A DNA stretch of 64,000 bases from Micrococcales bacterium. GTDB lineage: Bacteria > Actinomycetota > Actinomycetes > Actinomycetales > Cellulomonadaceae. The notes below the pieces were generated by a model. It had not been told where the DNA came from. It did no database searches and saw only the letters and a program-made list of their open reading frames with translations. The first letter of the stretch is position 1. Each line of letters opens with the position of its first letter. Where the stretch lies: NCBI GenBank assembly GCA_009785115.1, contig WQWY01000006.1:1-64000 (forward strand), written 5' to 3'. The position numbers were made by a program, and so were the translations under genes. Below are positions 1 through 8,149 of the stretch, in pieces.

Positions 1-556
1 CCGCCGCCTGCGACGCCAACCCCAACAGCCTCGCATGCTCTTCCAGCAACGCCTTGTTCTGCTCGATCGAGGGGCCGTGCTCGAACCACGCCACCGTCCT
101 CATCCCGTCGGTGGCCGCACCGACCGCGACCGGGAGCACACCCATCCAGGGGTTGACCTCACCGACCAACGACGTCCGCACACCATGCTTGACCCGGTCA
201 CGGAACTCCTGGGCCCGCCGCTCCAGATCAGCCAACCGGCCCTTGAGCACCACCAGGTCGTCCGCATAACGATCCAACGCCCGACCGACCAGGCGGCACG
301 ACTCCTCCACCTCCAACCCCGCCGCCACCGCAGGGCCCATCAGGCTCCACACGACCTCAGACTCCGGCGCCTGGTAGCTGACCCCCAACCCCGCCCAGGC
401 CGCCCCGATCTGATCGGTACGCCCCGAGACCTTCTTGCCCGCACCACGCACCGCGCTGCCCGCGTCCCGGATCGCATCGATGTCCAGATCCCGCGACCTG
501 CCGAAGAAACGCTCCGGATCGACCAGACCATCACCAGAGACCGGACGCTCGCTCAT
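1..556 (-). CDS. N-terminal part of WXG100-like / T7SS-substrate (polymorphic-toxin-type) protein, truncated by window edge
   Basis: Reverse complement from ATG at 556 reads open to the edge: MSERPVSGDGLVDPERFFGRSRDLDIDAIRDAGSAVRGAGKKVSGRTDQIGAAWAGLGVSYQAPESEVVWSLMGP...; central W-A-G motif in a helical context; not in the ORF track because it has no stop in the window. Confidence 0.65.
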   Translation of the reverse strand, partial: MSERPVSGDGLVDPERFFGRSRDLDIDAIRDAGSAVRGAGKKVSGRTDQIGAAWAGLGVSYQAPESEVVWSLMGPAVAAGLEVEESCRLVGRALDRYADDLVVLKGRLADLERRAQEFRDRVKHGVRTSLVGEVNPWMGVLPVAVGAATDGMRTVAWFEHGPSIEQNKALLEEHARLLGLASQAA

Positions 557-802
557 CAGACCACCCCGTAGCGCTCGAAGAACGACAAGGGCCTCGACGG
601 GACCGCGTGCCCAGGTGCCTTAGCCGTGCCTCGGTCGCACGTCGTTGTGGCGCTCGACGGGCCCTCGAGCCCAGAGCCTGACGTCATCACCAGCGTCATC
701 AGCCTCACCCTCTGTCCGTGACACGACGCCCTCACGCTACCTCACCCGACGGGACGATCCGAACAAAGCGGACAAGGCGGAGCGTGCCCTAGACGTCGTG
801 GT

Positions 803-1816
803 TCAGCGGGGTTGTGGTTGGGCGCGCAGGAGGCAGGAGACGCTGTGGCCCTCGCGGAACAGGGGGCGGGCGTCGACCCCGATGACCTCCCGGTCGGGGT
901 ACACCTCCCTGAGGGCGGTGATCGCGAGCTCGTCGTTCGGGTCGTCGAGCAGCGGGACGATGACGGCGCCGTCGACCAGCCCGTGGCCCAGGTAGGTCCA
1001 GTGCAACCAGCGGTCGCTCTCGCGCAGGCGTAGGGGGGCGGGGACGCGGACCACGCGCAGCGGACGGCCCACCGCGTCGCGCGACCGCGTGAGCAGGGCG
1101 ACGGTCTCGATGACGGTCTCGTTGTCGGGATGCCCGATGTTCTGCTGGTCGTGGACGAGGACGACACCCGGTGCCGCGAAGACCGCGGGCGCGTAGCCGT
1201 GCCCCGAGCCGTGGCTGGAGAGCGTCCGGGTCAGCCAGAGCGTCCGGGTCAGCCCGAGGGTGTCGGCCAGCTCCTGCTCGACGTCGGCCCGGGTCCAGCC
1301 GGGGTTCCGCTCGAGGGTGTCAGGCGTCAGCAGCGCGGTGCCCCAGCCGTCGGTGTCCAGAAGGCCCAGGTTCAGCGCTGAGCGATCCCCGGGCACGTCG
1401 AAGGCTGTCTCGGTGCGGCGGCTCTTGCGGGGGCGTCGTGCCGAGCCCTGGTCGGGCCGGGTCCAGTCGACCGTCTGGACGCCCCGCTCCCCGATCACGA
1501 AAGACGGGCCGGCCTGGACCATGCAGCCCCCGAGGCTCGCCCCCGAGACCTCGACCCGTGCGCCCAGGTCGTGCGCGTTGCTCGTCTGCCCAGGTTCGGC
1601 CAGCAGCCTGACCCTCCCGTGGCGAGCGGCAGCGGCGGCGACCGCCTCGCACGCGACGTCGAGCGGGCCGACATCACCAGGCGTCCCGAGCCACGTCATC
1701 CACGTCGCCTCACGAGGCTCGCCCTCCGAGGGCATGCGCCGACGCATCTCGAGCCCGCCCGGGGCGACGCGTCGGGCAGGCGACGCGGTCGTCGTCGGTT
1801 CGCTCAGCGGCTGCAT
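803..1816 (-). CDS. agmatine deiminase / peptidyl-arginine deiminase family protein, catalytically degenerate
   Basis: MQPLSEPTT...GGCMVQAGPSFVIGERGVQTVDW...SGHGYAPAVFAAPGVVLVHD...VIVPLLDDPND...YPDREVIGVDARPLFREGHSVSCLLRAQPQP aligns by eye to the AguA fold. Confidence 0.7.
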   Translation of the reverse strand: MQPLSEPTTTASPARRVAPGGLEMRRRMPSEGEPREATWMTWLGTPGDVGPLDVACEAVAAAAARHGRVRLLAEPGQTSNAHDLGARVEVSGASLGGCMVQAGPSFVIGERGVQTVDWTRPDQGSARRPRKSRRTETAFDVPGDRSALNLGLLDTDGWGTALLTPDTLERNPGWTRADVEQELADTLGLTRTLWLTRTLSSHGSGHGYAPAVFAAPGVVLVHDQQNIGHPDNETVIETVALLTRSRDAVGRPLRVVRVPAPLRLRESDRWLHWTYLGHGLVDGAVIVPLLDDPNDELAITALREVYPDREVIGVDARPLFREGHSVSCLLRAQPQPR

Positions 1817-1931
1817 GGTGGTCTGACCGTATCTGAAGACGCGTGGGTGATATGTCCATATATCACTCGCAGGGGTTCTCCCGCCACACGACCACCATGG
1901 TGCCTCGAGCCCGGTGAGACAAGATGGCAGC

Positions 1932-2312
1932 ATGCGGACAGACCCTGAGCAGGGCCGTGCGGCGCTGGCCCGGTGGCTGGCCGACCCGGCAGACCGGGCC
2001 GCCCGGCGCACCGCGGTGCGGTTCACCCTCGCCGTGCTCGGCGACGTCGCGCCCGGGCGCACCGTGGAGGTCCGGGTGCCACCCGACGGTGTGGTCCAGG
2101 CCGTCGCCGGGCCCCGGCACACCCGAGGCACCCCGCCCGCCGTGGTCGAGACCGACCCAGACACCTGGCTGCGGCTGGCCACCGGTGCGGTGACCTGGGA
2201 CGGAGCGATCACCGACGGTGCGGTCACGGCGTCTGGCGAACGGGCCGACCTGGCCCGGTGGCTCCCGCTGCCCGGTCTGCGCCGTGAGGGTGGACCTGCC
2301 GGCGGGTCGTGA
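1932..2312 (+). CDS. sterol carrier (SCP2-like) family protein
   Basis: MRTDPEQGRAALARWLADPADRAARRTAVRFTLAVLGDVAPGRTVEVRVPP...; typical gene next to purF in actinobacteria. Confidence 0.65.
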   Translation: MRTDPEQGRAALARWLADPADRAARRTAVRFTLAVLGDVAPGRTVEVRVPPDGVVQAVAGPRHTRGTPPAVVETDPDTWLRLATGAVTWDGAITDGAVTASGERADLARWLPLPGLRREGGPAGGS

Positions 2313-2355
2313 GAAGGCGTCCCGGGTGCGCACCGGCATATGGGACGATGGTCAC

Positions 2356-3903
2356 GTGGCCCCCCGTGCGGACGGAAGACTGACCCACGCGATCGATCCC
2401 CAAGAACGCGGCCCGCAGGACGCCTGCGGTGTGTTCGGCGTCTGGGCACCCGGTGAGGAGGTCGCCAAGCTCACCTACTTCGGTCTGTACGCGTTGCAGC
2501 ACCGAGGTCAGGAGTCGGCCGGCATCGCGACCTCCGACGGCGAGCAGCTGCTCGTCTACAAAGACATGGGCCTGGTCTCTCAGGTGTTCGACGAGACCGC
2601 CCTGGGGACGCTGCGAGGGCACGTGGCCATCGGGCACTGTCGCTACTCCACCACGGGGTCGGCCACCTGGGAGAACGCCCAGCCGACCCTCGGCCCCACG
2701 GCGGCCGGCACCGTCGCGCTGGGCCACAACGGCAACCTCACCAACTCCGCGGAGCTCGTGAGCCTGGTCGCCGAGCGCTACGGGCCCCGCCAGCGCGGAG
2801 AGCTCGCCCGTGGCAACACCACCGACACCGCCCTCATCACGGCGCTGCTGGCCGGCGACCCAGAGCACTCTCTGGAGACCACCGCGCTGGAGGTGCTGCC
2901 CCGGCTGCGCGGGGCCTTCTCGCTGGTCTTCATGGACGAGCACACCCTGTACGCGGCTCGTGACCCGCAAGGGGTGCGGCCCCTGGTGCTCGGTCGCCTC
3001 GAGCGCGGCTGGGTGGTCGCCTCGGAGTCGTCCGCGCTGGACATCGTCGGCGCCTCGTTCGTGCGGGAGGTCGAGCCGGGCGAGCTGGTCGCGATCGACG
3101 CCGACGGGCTGCGCGCGACACGCTTCGCCCCGGCAGAGCGGGCGGGGTGCGTCTTCGAGTACGTCTACCTGGCCCGCCCTGACACGACCATCGCCGGCCG
3201 CTCGGTGTATGCCTCACGGGTGGCCATGGGCCGCACGCTCGCCGCAGAGCACCCGGCCGAGGCCGACCTGGTGATCCCGGTGCCCGAGTCCGGCACGCCC
3301 GCCGCGGTCGGCTACGCCGCGGCGTCGGGCATCCCCTTCTGCCAAGGGCTGGCCAAGAACGCCTACGTGGGGCGCACCTTCATCCAGCCGTCGCAGACGC
3401 TGCGCCAGCTCGGCATCCGGCTCAAGCTCAACCCCATGCGGGAGATGATCCGGGGCAAGCGGCTGGTCGTGGTGGACGACTCCATCGTGCGGGGCAACAC
3501 CCAACGGGCCCTGGTCCGGATGCTGCGCGAGGCCGGCGCCGTCGAGGTTCACATACGGATCACCGCGCCGCCGGTGAAGTGGCCCTGCTTCTACGGCATC
3601 GACTTCGCCTCTCGCGCCGAGCTGATCGCCAACGGGTTGAGCGTGGACGAGATCGCCTCCTCGTTGGGCGCCGACTCGCTGGGCTATCTCTCCGAAGAGG
3701 GCATGATCGCCGCGACCGAGCAGAGCGAGAACCAGCTGTGCACTGCATGCTTCTCGGGGCGTTACCCGATCCCGCTGCCGCCTGGCGAACAGCTGGGCAA
3801 GCACCTGCTGGAGCAGGCCGAGCTGCCGCTCGGCGACCCCTCGGCCGGGCTGAGGTCGGTGCTGCCCGGCCTGGGCGGCGCGGGTGCGCTGGAACACCCG
3901 TGA
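2356..3903 (+). CDS. purF: amidophosphoribosyltransferase
   Basis: DACGVFGVWAPGEEVAKLTYFGLYALQHRGQESAGIAT N-terminal Cys glutaminase and PRTase motif VVVDDSIVRGNT; GTG start at 2356. Confidence 0.97.
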   Translation: MAPRADGRLTHAIDPQERGPQDACGVFGVWAPGEEVAKLTYFGLYALQHRGQESAGIATSDGEQLLVYKDMGLVSQVFDETALGTLRGHVAIGHCRYSTTGSATWENAQPTLGPTAAGTVALGHNGNLTNSAELVSLVAERYGPRQRGELARGNTTDTALITALLAGDPEHSLETTALEVLPRLRGAFSLVFMDEHTLYAARDPQGVRPLVLGRLERGWVVASESSALDIVGASFVREVEPGELVAIDADGLRATRFAPAERAGCVFEYVYLARPDTTIAGRSVYASRVAMGRTLAAEHPAEADLVIPVPESGTPAAVGYAAASGIPFCQGLAKNAYVGRTFIQPSQTLRQLGIRLKLNPMREMIRGKRLVVVDDSIVRGNTQRALVRMLREAGAVEVHIRITAPPVKWPCFYGIDFASRAELIANGLSVDEIASSLGADSLGYLSEEGMIAATEQSENQLCTACFSGRYPIPLPPGEQLGKHLLEQAELPLGDPSAGLRSVLPGLGGAGALEHP

Positions 3904-5066
3904 ACGGCGAAGCACCCATGAACGGGGACGCACCCATGGACGACCAGACACGCACGAGCGGCGAGACGCCGCGCCTCACCTACGCCGCGGCCGGCGTCGA
4001 CACCCACGCTGGTGACAAGGCCGTCGAGCTGATGAAGGACGCGGTGCGCGCCACGCACGGGCCGCAGGTCATCGGGGGCGTCGGCGGGTTCGCCGGGCTG
4101 TGGGACGCCTCGGCGTTGACCAGGATGCGTCGCCCCGTGCTCGCGACCTCCACCGACGGCGTGGGCACGAAGGTGGCCATCGCTCAGGCGATGGACGTGC
4201 ACGACACGATCGGGTTCGACCTGGTCGGCATGGTCGTCGACGACATCGCCGTGGTCGGTGCCCGCCCGCTGTACATGACCGACTACATCGCGTGCGGCAA
4301 GGTGGTGCCCGAGCGGATCGCCGACGTCGTGCGAGGCATCGCCCAGGCGTGCCAGGTGGCCGGGACCGCGCTGCTCGGGGGCGAGACCGCCGAGCACCCG
4401 GGCCTGCTCGGCCCCGACGAGTACGACGTGGCCGGGGCGGCCACCGGTGTGGTCGAGGCCGACGAGATGCTCGGCCCCGACAAGGTGCGTGCCGGTGACG
4501 TGCTGGTCGCCCTGGCGTCGTCGGGGCTGCACTCCAACGGCTACTCGCTGGTGCGCGCGGTGGTGGCGGCGGCCGGCTGGTCGCTGGAGCGCCACGTGGA
4601 CGACCTGGGCCGCACGCTGGGCGAAGAGCTGCTCGAGCCGACCCGGGTCTACGCCGCCGACGTGCTCGACCTGGTCGCCCTCGGTGGGGTGCACGCGATG
4701 TCGCACATCACCGGGGGAGGGCTCGCGGCGAACCTCGCCCGGGTGCTCCCCGCCGGGACGCTGGCCGAGGTGGACCGGTCGAGCTGGACCGTGCCGCCGG
4801 TGTTCGACATGGTCCAGCGGCTGGGTGGGGTCCCGTGGTCGGACATGGAGGGCACGCTGAACCTCGGTGTCGGCATGGTCCTCGTGGTCGACCCGGCCAG
4901 CGCGGACGCGGTGCTGCGCCGGGCCGCGACGCTCGGCCTGGCGGCATGGGAACTGGGTGGCGTGCGCGACCTCGACCCGTCACGGGAAGCGCCGGCCAGC
5001 GACCTGGTCACCGGGACCAAGGGCGTCGACGGTGGCGCGGTGTGCCTGCTGGGCGGCTACCGCTGA
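3900..5066 (+). CDS. purM: phosphoribosylformylglycinamidine cyclo-ligase
   Basis: TYAAAGVDTHAGDKAVELMKDAV...STDGVGTKVAIA...GGETAEHPG; GTG start overlaps the purF stop (GTGA). Confidence 0.96.
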   Translation: MNGEAPMNGDAPMDDQTRTSGETPRLTYAAAGVDTHAGDKAVELMKDAVRATHGPQVIGGVGGFAGLWDASALTRMRRPVLATSTDGVGTKVAIAQAMDVHDTIGFDLVGMVVDDIAVVGARPLYMTDYIACGKVVPERIADVVRGIAQACQVAGTALLGGETAEHPGLLGPDEYDVAGAATGVVEADEMLGPDKVRAGDVLVALASSGLHSNGYSLVRAVVAAAGWSLERHVDDLGRTLGEELLEPTRVYAADVLDLVALGGVHAMSHITGGGLAANLARVLPAGTLAEVDRSSWTVPPVFDMVQRLGGVPWSDMEGTLNLGVGMVLVVDPASADAVLRRAATLGLAAWELGGVRDLDPSREAPASDLVTGTKGVDGGAVCLLGGYR

Positions 5067-5181
5067 CGAGGGCAGCCACCCGCCGTCTCTGTGCGATCGA
5101 CCTCGCGGCTCGGATCTCGCTGTGGTCTGCATGCTGTGATCTGCACCAGCCGCGACCCGCGACAGGGGCGGGAGGCATGTT

Positions 5182-5382
5182 CTAGCGGCGGGTCGGCTCC
5201 TCGCCGTCGTCCCCGTCGTCCCACGACTCGTAGGAGTCGTCGGTCGCGGTGTCCTTCGTGCCAAGTGCACTCCGGCTGCCGCTCAGCTCGCGTTCTAGCT
5301 GCGCATAGTTGGTCTCAGGGCTGAAGTACTTCAGCTCCCGAGCGACCTTGGTCTGCTTAGCCTTCTGACGGCCGCGCCCCAT
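5182..5382 (-). CDS. DUF3073 domain-containing protein
   Basis: MGRGRQKAKQTKVARELKYFSPETNYAQLERELSG, conserved actinobacterial family. Confidence 0.9.
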   Translation of the reverse strand: MGRGRQKAKQTKVARELKYFSPETNYAQLERELSGSRSALGTKDTATDDSYESWDDGDDGEEPTRR

Positions 5383-5710
5383 CTGGCATCGACCCCCTCA
5401 TTACGTGGAAGCGGGGCGGCGGCGTGAGTCACGCGCGGCCCCGGTGCTGTGTTGTCTCTCGTAGGTGCAACCGTACAGGGTCGTCGGGCATTCCGACACC
5501 GAGTTCACGTGACCCGCACATCGTTCACCCCGGTTGCGCCGAGCGATTCGGGGTCTAAGGTACCCAGAACGGGTGATAGCGCGCTGAGGGTGCGAAGGAC
5601 CCGAAGATGGTGTTTACTGGCGTGACCTTGACAGATGACCTTCCTCCCGTAGCGACGGGTGGATCTGCCCGATGGAGAAGCGCCCCACGGGGCGCATGAT
5701 GGAGGTTGCG

Positions 5711-5950
5711 ATGCACCCGACGAACGTCGAGTCGGAGTCTCTGCTCACCCCGGCCGAGGTGGCGAGCCTGTTTCGGGTCGACCCGAAGACGGTGACCCGC
5801 TGGGCCCGGTCCGGCAAGCTCTCCGCGGTGCGCACTCTCGGCGGGCACCGCCGCTACCGGGAGTCTGAGGTGCTGAACCTCCTCAGCGGCGTCCCGGTGC
5901 AGCGCGAGCAGCAGCCCGTCCAGCCTGCCCCGTCCGCCCGGACGGCGTGA
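5711..5950 (+). CDS. bldC: BldC-family MerR-like transcriptional regulator
   Basis: ESLLTPAEVASLFRVDPKTVTRWARSGKLSAVRTLGGHRRYRESEV; SD GGAGG at 5701. Confidence 0.93.
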   Translation: MHPTNVESESLLTPAEVASLFRVDPKTVTRWARSGKLSAVRTLGGHRRYRESEVLNLLSGVPVQREQQPVQPAPSARTA

Positions 5951-5973
5951 GCGGCCCGAGCGGCCCTGGGCGA

Positions 5974-6026
5974 GGAGCCCGCTGAAGAGTTCCTGGTGCC
6001 TCACCGGGGGTTCCTCAGCGGGCTCC
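5974..6026 (+). terminator. inverted repeat downstream of bldC (12-bp perfect arms)
   Basis: ggagcccgctga (5974-5985) / tcagcgggctcc (6015-6026). Confidence 0.6.
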
Positions 6027-6215
6027 AGTCTGCCCTGTGAGCGAGCCTGCCCCGTGTGCGATGCCACGGGGCGAGGGGACGCGCCCGGGCGCGTGCGGGG
6101 ACGATGGCGGGCCTCACGCCTGGAACAAGGTCACGCACGTGTGTCCGAGTGCGCGCGAAGGTCTCCTCTAGCGCCCTGTGGCCTGGAGAGGGCGTCCTGG
6201 GCGGAGGGTCTCTGC

Positions 6216-6506
6216 CTAGCGGCGGACGGCCTTCCGGACGAGACCGGCGACGACCAGCGCTGCCGCAGCACCCGCCACGCCGAGCACGATGCGTGCCCGG
6301 CGGCGGGCCTCGGGGGAGGCGTCCGGGTTGGTGGCATCGGTGATGATCTTCGTGGCCTGGCTGCGCGGGTCGAGCCGGGAGGCGAGCTCGTCCACCGTGG
6401 CCGCGAGCTCGGCCCTGACGGTCTCGATCTCCTGCTGGATCTCGGCCATCGAGCGTGTGGGCCGCGGTCGAGGCTCGTCGGCGGGCACCTTGGGCTCGTC
6501 GTTCAC
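6216..6506 (-). CDS. DUF3618 domain-containing membrane protein
   Basis: MAEIQQEIETVRAELAATVDELASRLDPR...VLGVAGAAAALVVAGLVRKAVRR; GTG start overlaps upstream gene stop. Confidence 0.85.
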   Translation of the reverse strand: MNDEPKVPADEPRPRPTRSMAEIQQEIETVRAELAATVDELASRLDPRSQATKIITDATNPDASPEARRRARIVLGVAGAAAALVVAGLVRKAVRR

Positions 6507-6904
6507 GGCTGGACCCCCTTCTTCACGGCCTCGAGATCTTCCTTGATGCTGGCGATGGCAGCCTCGGGCACGGGAGGAGAGCCCTTCTCGACCTGGTTCT
6601 TGCCGAAGAGCACCAGCAGAGCGATGGTGACGAACATCGTGCCGGTGACGATGAGCGCGGCCGCCCAGGCGGGGAGCCATATGGCGAGCACGAGGATCAG
6701 GGTCGCGACGAGCGCCCCGACCGCCCAGAAGGCGAGAGAGGCCGCGGCGCCGAACATCCCGACCCCAGCACCCACCCGCTTGGCCTTGGCAGCGAGCTCG
6801 GCCTTGGCCAGCTCGATCTCAGCACGCACCAGCCGGGCGCTCTGCTCAGACACCGAGGCGAACAGCTCCCCCAGAGACCGAGCCTCAGAGTTCTGCGACG
6901 TCAT
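6503..6904 (-). CDS. phage holin family protein (actinobacterial superfamily III-like membrane protein)
   Basis: SLGELFASVSEQSARLVRAEIELAKAELAAKAKRVGAGVGM... with two TM segments. Confidence 0.85.
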   Translation of the reverse strand: MTSQNSEARSLGELFASVSEQSARLVRAEIELAKAELAAKAKRVGAGVGMFGAAASLAFWAVGALVATLILVLAIWLPAWAAALIVTGTMFVTIALLVLFGKNQVEKGSPPVPEAAIASIKEDLEAVKKGVQP

Positions 6905-7162
6905 ACCCCCAACCTAGCCCGTCCGCCCACCCCCAGGCCATGCCCCAGACCGCAAGCCTGACAAGTCCGACCCCCAGCTGCTCCACCAGTGCGAGCAGCG
7001 ACACCAGGGACAGTGGCACGCTCAGAGAAGAGCGAAAGACGAGAAGGTGAGGAAGCAGGGGAACCCTCATCGTCGGCCCCCCGCTGGTCGGAAAGTGGCC
7101 GAGTGGAAGACCGAGACGCGCTCCGATGCTGAACCCAAGGGGGCGGGCGGCTCGTCACCGCC

Positions 7163-7254
7163 GACCACACGAAGGCCGGGAACCGGCCGAGCGGGGGGTC
7201 TGGGGGCGTGTCCCAGGCGGGGCGCGGGGGCAGAAGCCCCCGCCAAGAATGACG
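7163..7254. repeat. 92-bp tRNA-downstream repeat, copy 1
   Basis: gaccacacgaaggccgggaaccggccgag...gcagaagcccccgccaagaatgacg; matches 30705-30796. Confidence 0.75.
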
Positions 7255-7299
7255 GGTGAGACCAGCCCAGCCGTGCTGGGCACAGGTACCCCGAACCCG

Positions 7300-7372
7300 T
7301 GGCTCCGACGGGCATCGATCCCGTGACCTCACGATTTTCAGTCGTGCGCTCTACCAACTGAGCTACAGAGCC
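7300..7372 (-). tRNA. tRNA-Phe(GAA)
   Basis: GGCTCTGTAGCTCAGTTGGTAGAGCGCACGACTGAAAATCGTGAGGTCACGGGATCGATGCCCGTCGGAGCCA cloverleaf; no encoded CCA. Confidence 0.95.
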
Positions 7373-7400
7373 CGGCCGTCCGGCATGCCGGACGGTGGAG

Positions 7401-7474
7401 CGACCCTGACGGGACTCGAACCCGCGACCTCCGCCGTGACAGGGCGGCGCGCTAACCAACTGCGCCACAGGGCC
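7401..7474 (-). tRNA. tRNA-Asp(GTC)
   Basis: GGCCCTGTGGCGCAGTTGGTTAGCGCGCCGCCCTGTCACGGCGGAGGTCGCGGGTTCGAGTCCCGTCAGGGTCG. Confidence 0.95.
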
Positions 7475-7498
7475 TCGTAATGAGACTTGAGAAGTCCG

Positions 7499-7571
7499 TA
7501 CCCCCAACGGGATTCGAACCCGTGCTACCGCCGTGAAAGGGCGACGTCCTAGGCCGCTAGACGATGGGGGC
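7499..7571 (-). tRNA. tRNA-Glu(TTC)
   Basis: GCCCCCATCGTCTAGCGGCCTAGGACGTCGCCCTTTCACGGCGGTAGCACGGGTTCGAATCCCGTTGGGGGTA. Confidence 0.95.
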
Positions 7572-7675
7572 GAGCGCCCCTGACGTCGAGGCGTCCTGTA
7601 GACCAGGAGAGATCATACGGGTACTGGGCCGAGATCGGCAAAGTCGGTGGTCGGCGGCGGGCAGGACGGGGTGGC

Positions 7676-8029
7676 TCAGCCCCAGCCGAGCTCGTGCAGA
7701 CGGGCGTCGGAGATGCCGAAGTGGTGGGCGATCTCGTGGACGACGGTCACCGCCACCTCTTCAGCGACCTGCTCCGCGTCCTCGCAGATCGCGAGGGTAG
7801 GCAGGCGGTAGATGGTGATCCGGTCGGGCAGGGAGCCCGTCGCCCACCCGAGGTCGCGGTCGGTGAGCGGCGTGCCCTCGTAGAGCCCCAGCAGCTCGGG
7901 CTCGTCGTCTGGCGGGGAGTCCTCCACCAGGATCACGACGTTGTCCATGAGCCTGGTCAGGTCGACCGGGACCATGTCCAGGGCGTCGGACACGGCTGCC
8001 TCGAACTCCTCTGCCGTCATCTGCACCAC
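7676..8029 (-). CDS. zincin-like metallopeptidase family protein
   Basis: VVHEIAHHFGISDARLHELGW (HExxH motif). Confidence 0.88.
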   Translation of the reverse strand: MVQMTAEEFEAAVSDALDMVPVDLTRLMDNVVILVEDSPPDDEPELLGLYEGTPLTDRDLGWATGSLPDRITIYRLPTLAICEDAEQVAEEVAVTVVHEIAHHFGISDARLHELGWG

Positions 8030-8149
8030 CGGACCATCTTCCCCCGACCGGCCGAGGTGGCAGAAGAGGCGGGACGGCGGCTGGTCGGCCTCAGCAGCCA
8101 GCCGGGCCCAGAAGGTCAGCCGAGCTCGGCAGCCGGTCAGGCTCAGCGG

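Noticed and set aside
35-571. 178-aa plus-strand ORF at the left edge
   Set aside because: Arg/Pro/His-rich translation is the antisense of a better minus-strand frame with a recognisable WXG-type N-terminus.
3900-3941. 18-bp imperfect repeat at the start of purM (VNGEAP-MNGDAP-MDD)
   Set aside because: Minor N-terminal extension of a housekeeping enzyme; unlikely to be functionally special, and the start codon may lie further in.
6503-6904. Holin-family protein considered as a prophage indicator
   Set aside because: This actinobacterial holin-like family with DUF3618 is a standard chromosomal pair; no other phage genes nearby.
7126-7326. Short ORFs shared between 7126-7326 and 30581-30937 (RPHE.REP.ER.VRG)
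   Set aside because: Reflect the 92-bp tRNA-downstream DNA repeat rather than conserved proteins.
7300-7571. tRNA cluster considered as an integration (att) site
   Set aside because: No integrase, no duplicated tRNA 3' end found in the window; flanking genes are conserved.
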